From NCBI RefSeq assembly GCF_029946185.1, contig NZ_JAQSEA010000149.1, positions 1-38,039 on the forward strand: a stretch of DNA of 38,039 bases, in the 5' to 3' direction. The notes beneath the pieces are model-generated. The model was not told the origin of the DNA. It saw only the letters and a program-made list of their open reading frames with translations, and ran no database searches. The position numbers were made by a program, and so were the translations under genes. Positions 37,838-38,039 of the stretch are shown here, one piece after another (the first letter of the stretch is position 1; every line of letters starts with the position of its first letter). Source of the stretch: Prosthecobacter sp. Lineage in GTDB: Bacteria; Verrucomicrobiota; Verrucomicrobiia; Verrucomicrobiales; Verrucomicrobiaceae.

Positions 37838-38039
37838 GATATGAATCGTGGGCTGTGGGTGCAAAGACGACCATTCATCGGAGCGGAGGGACGGGGAGAC
37901 GCTGCTGGTGGGGGCGGCGTGGGAAGGGAGCGCTGGGTTTGCTTCCCAGATTGTGCGGGCATACCCAGGGTCGCCTCGCTTAGGCTCGGCTGACCCTGGG
38001 CTGCATTACGCAGCCCCGTTGGGGCTGGAAAGCGACGAG
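37838..38039. repeat. Non-coding right end with two strong hairpins, probable dispersed repeat
   Basis: No gene-like frame is visible here. CCCAGGGTC (37964-37972) pairs with GACCCTGGG (37992-38000), and inside it GCC pairs with GGC. A second hairpin is CAGCCCC (38011-38017), loop GTT, GGGGCTG (38021-38027). Paired GC-rich hairpins of this style with a CCC-GTT-GGG core are common as intergenic repeats in this bacterial group, as I recall; the element is cut by the window end. It also holds the promoter region for the DUF1501 gene. Confidence 0.55.

Overview
The window looks like chromosomal DNA of a Verrucomicrobiota bacterium, possibly near Prosthecobacter or Verrucomicrobium; a planctomycete is the alternative. 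The basis is a GC-rich, densely packed sequence with several copies of the families typical of the Planctomycetes-Verrucomicrobia group (PSCyt1/PSCyt2/PSD1 cytochrome-like proteins, DUF1501 proteins, exported SGNH hydrolases, exported sugar-isomerase-like TIM barrels, DUF6807). Shine-Dalgarno sequences are mostly absent. I see no tRNA, rRNA, CRISPR array, phage or transposase gene.

Layout. Positions 1-5160 (minus): a four-gene operon, GntR regulator > PSCyt1/PSCyt2/PSD1 protein > DUF1501 protein > PSCyt1/DUF1587 protein (cut by the left edge). All three junctions are ATGA stop/start overlaps, and a CGGTATACCG operator candidate lies just upstream of the regulator. Positions 5259-8023 (minus): an exported beta-propeller protein and an exported SGNH-alpha/beta hydrolase fusion. 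Positions 8073-16302 (minus): an amino-acid catabolic block, tdh > lysR-type regulator > kbl > putA > marC-type transporter > UPF0126/TRIC-type membrane protein. It turns threonine into glycine plus acetyl-CoA and proline into glutamate, and ends with two membrane proteins of families tied to glycine or small neutral amino acids. The tdh and kbl genes carry the same 51-bp upstream element (40/51 identical), which contains a GTA..TTGG direct repeat with a 20-bp period. Positions 16387-20300 (minus): a second PSCyt/DUF1501 pair, again ATGA-coupled.

Positions 20405-22762 (plus): a LamG-like exported protein, a small four-helix membrane protein and an exported SGNH esterase. Positions 22817-24735: a divergent pair of exported carbohydrate-type proteins (TIM barrel and DUF6807). 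Positions 24738-28228: housekeeping and small genes (SufE-like, a small unknown, rpsT with a textbook promoter and terminator, a YdhF-like aldo/keto reductase, an NTF2-like protein, a YycJ-like metallo-hydrolase). Positions 28400-34522 (plus): gltB and gltD (NADPH glutamate synthase), preceded by a sigma-54-like promoter candidate. Positions 34561-37837: an M20 peptidase, a diheme cytochrome c and a third DUF1501 gene. The right end (37838-38039) is non-coding and holds two strong hairpins that look like a dispersed genomic repeat.

The most noteworthy signals are the duplicated tdh/kbl control element with its putative glycine-handling operon, the repeated translational coupling of PSCyt and DUF1501 genes including one GntR-led set, and the candidate nitrogen-type promoter of gltBD.
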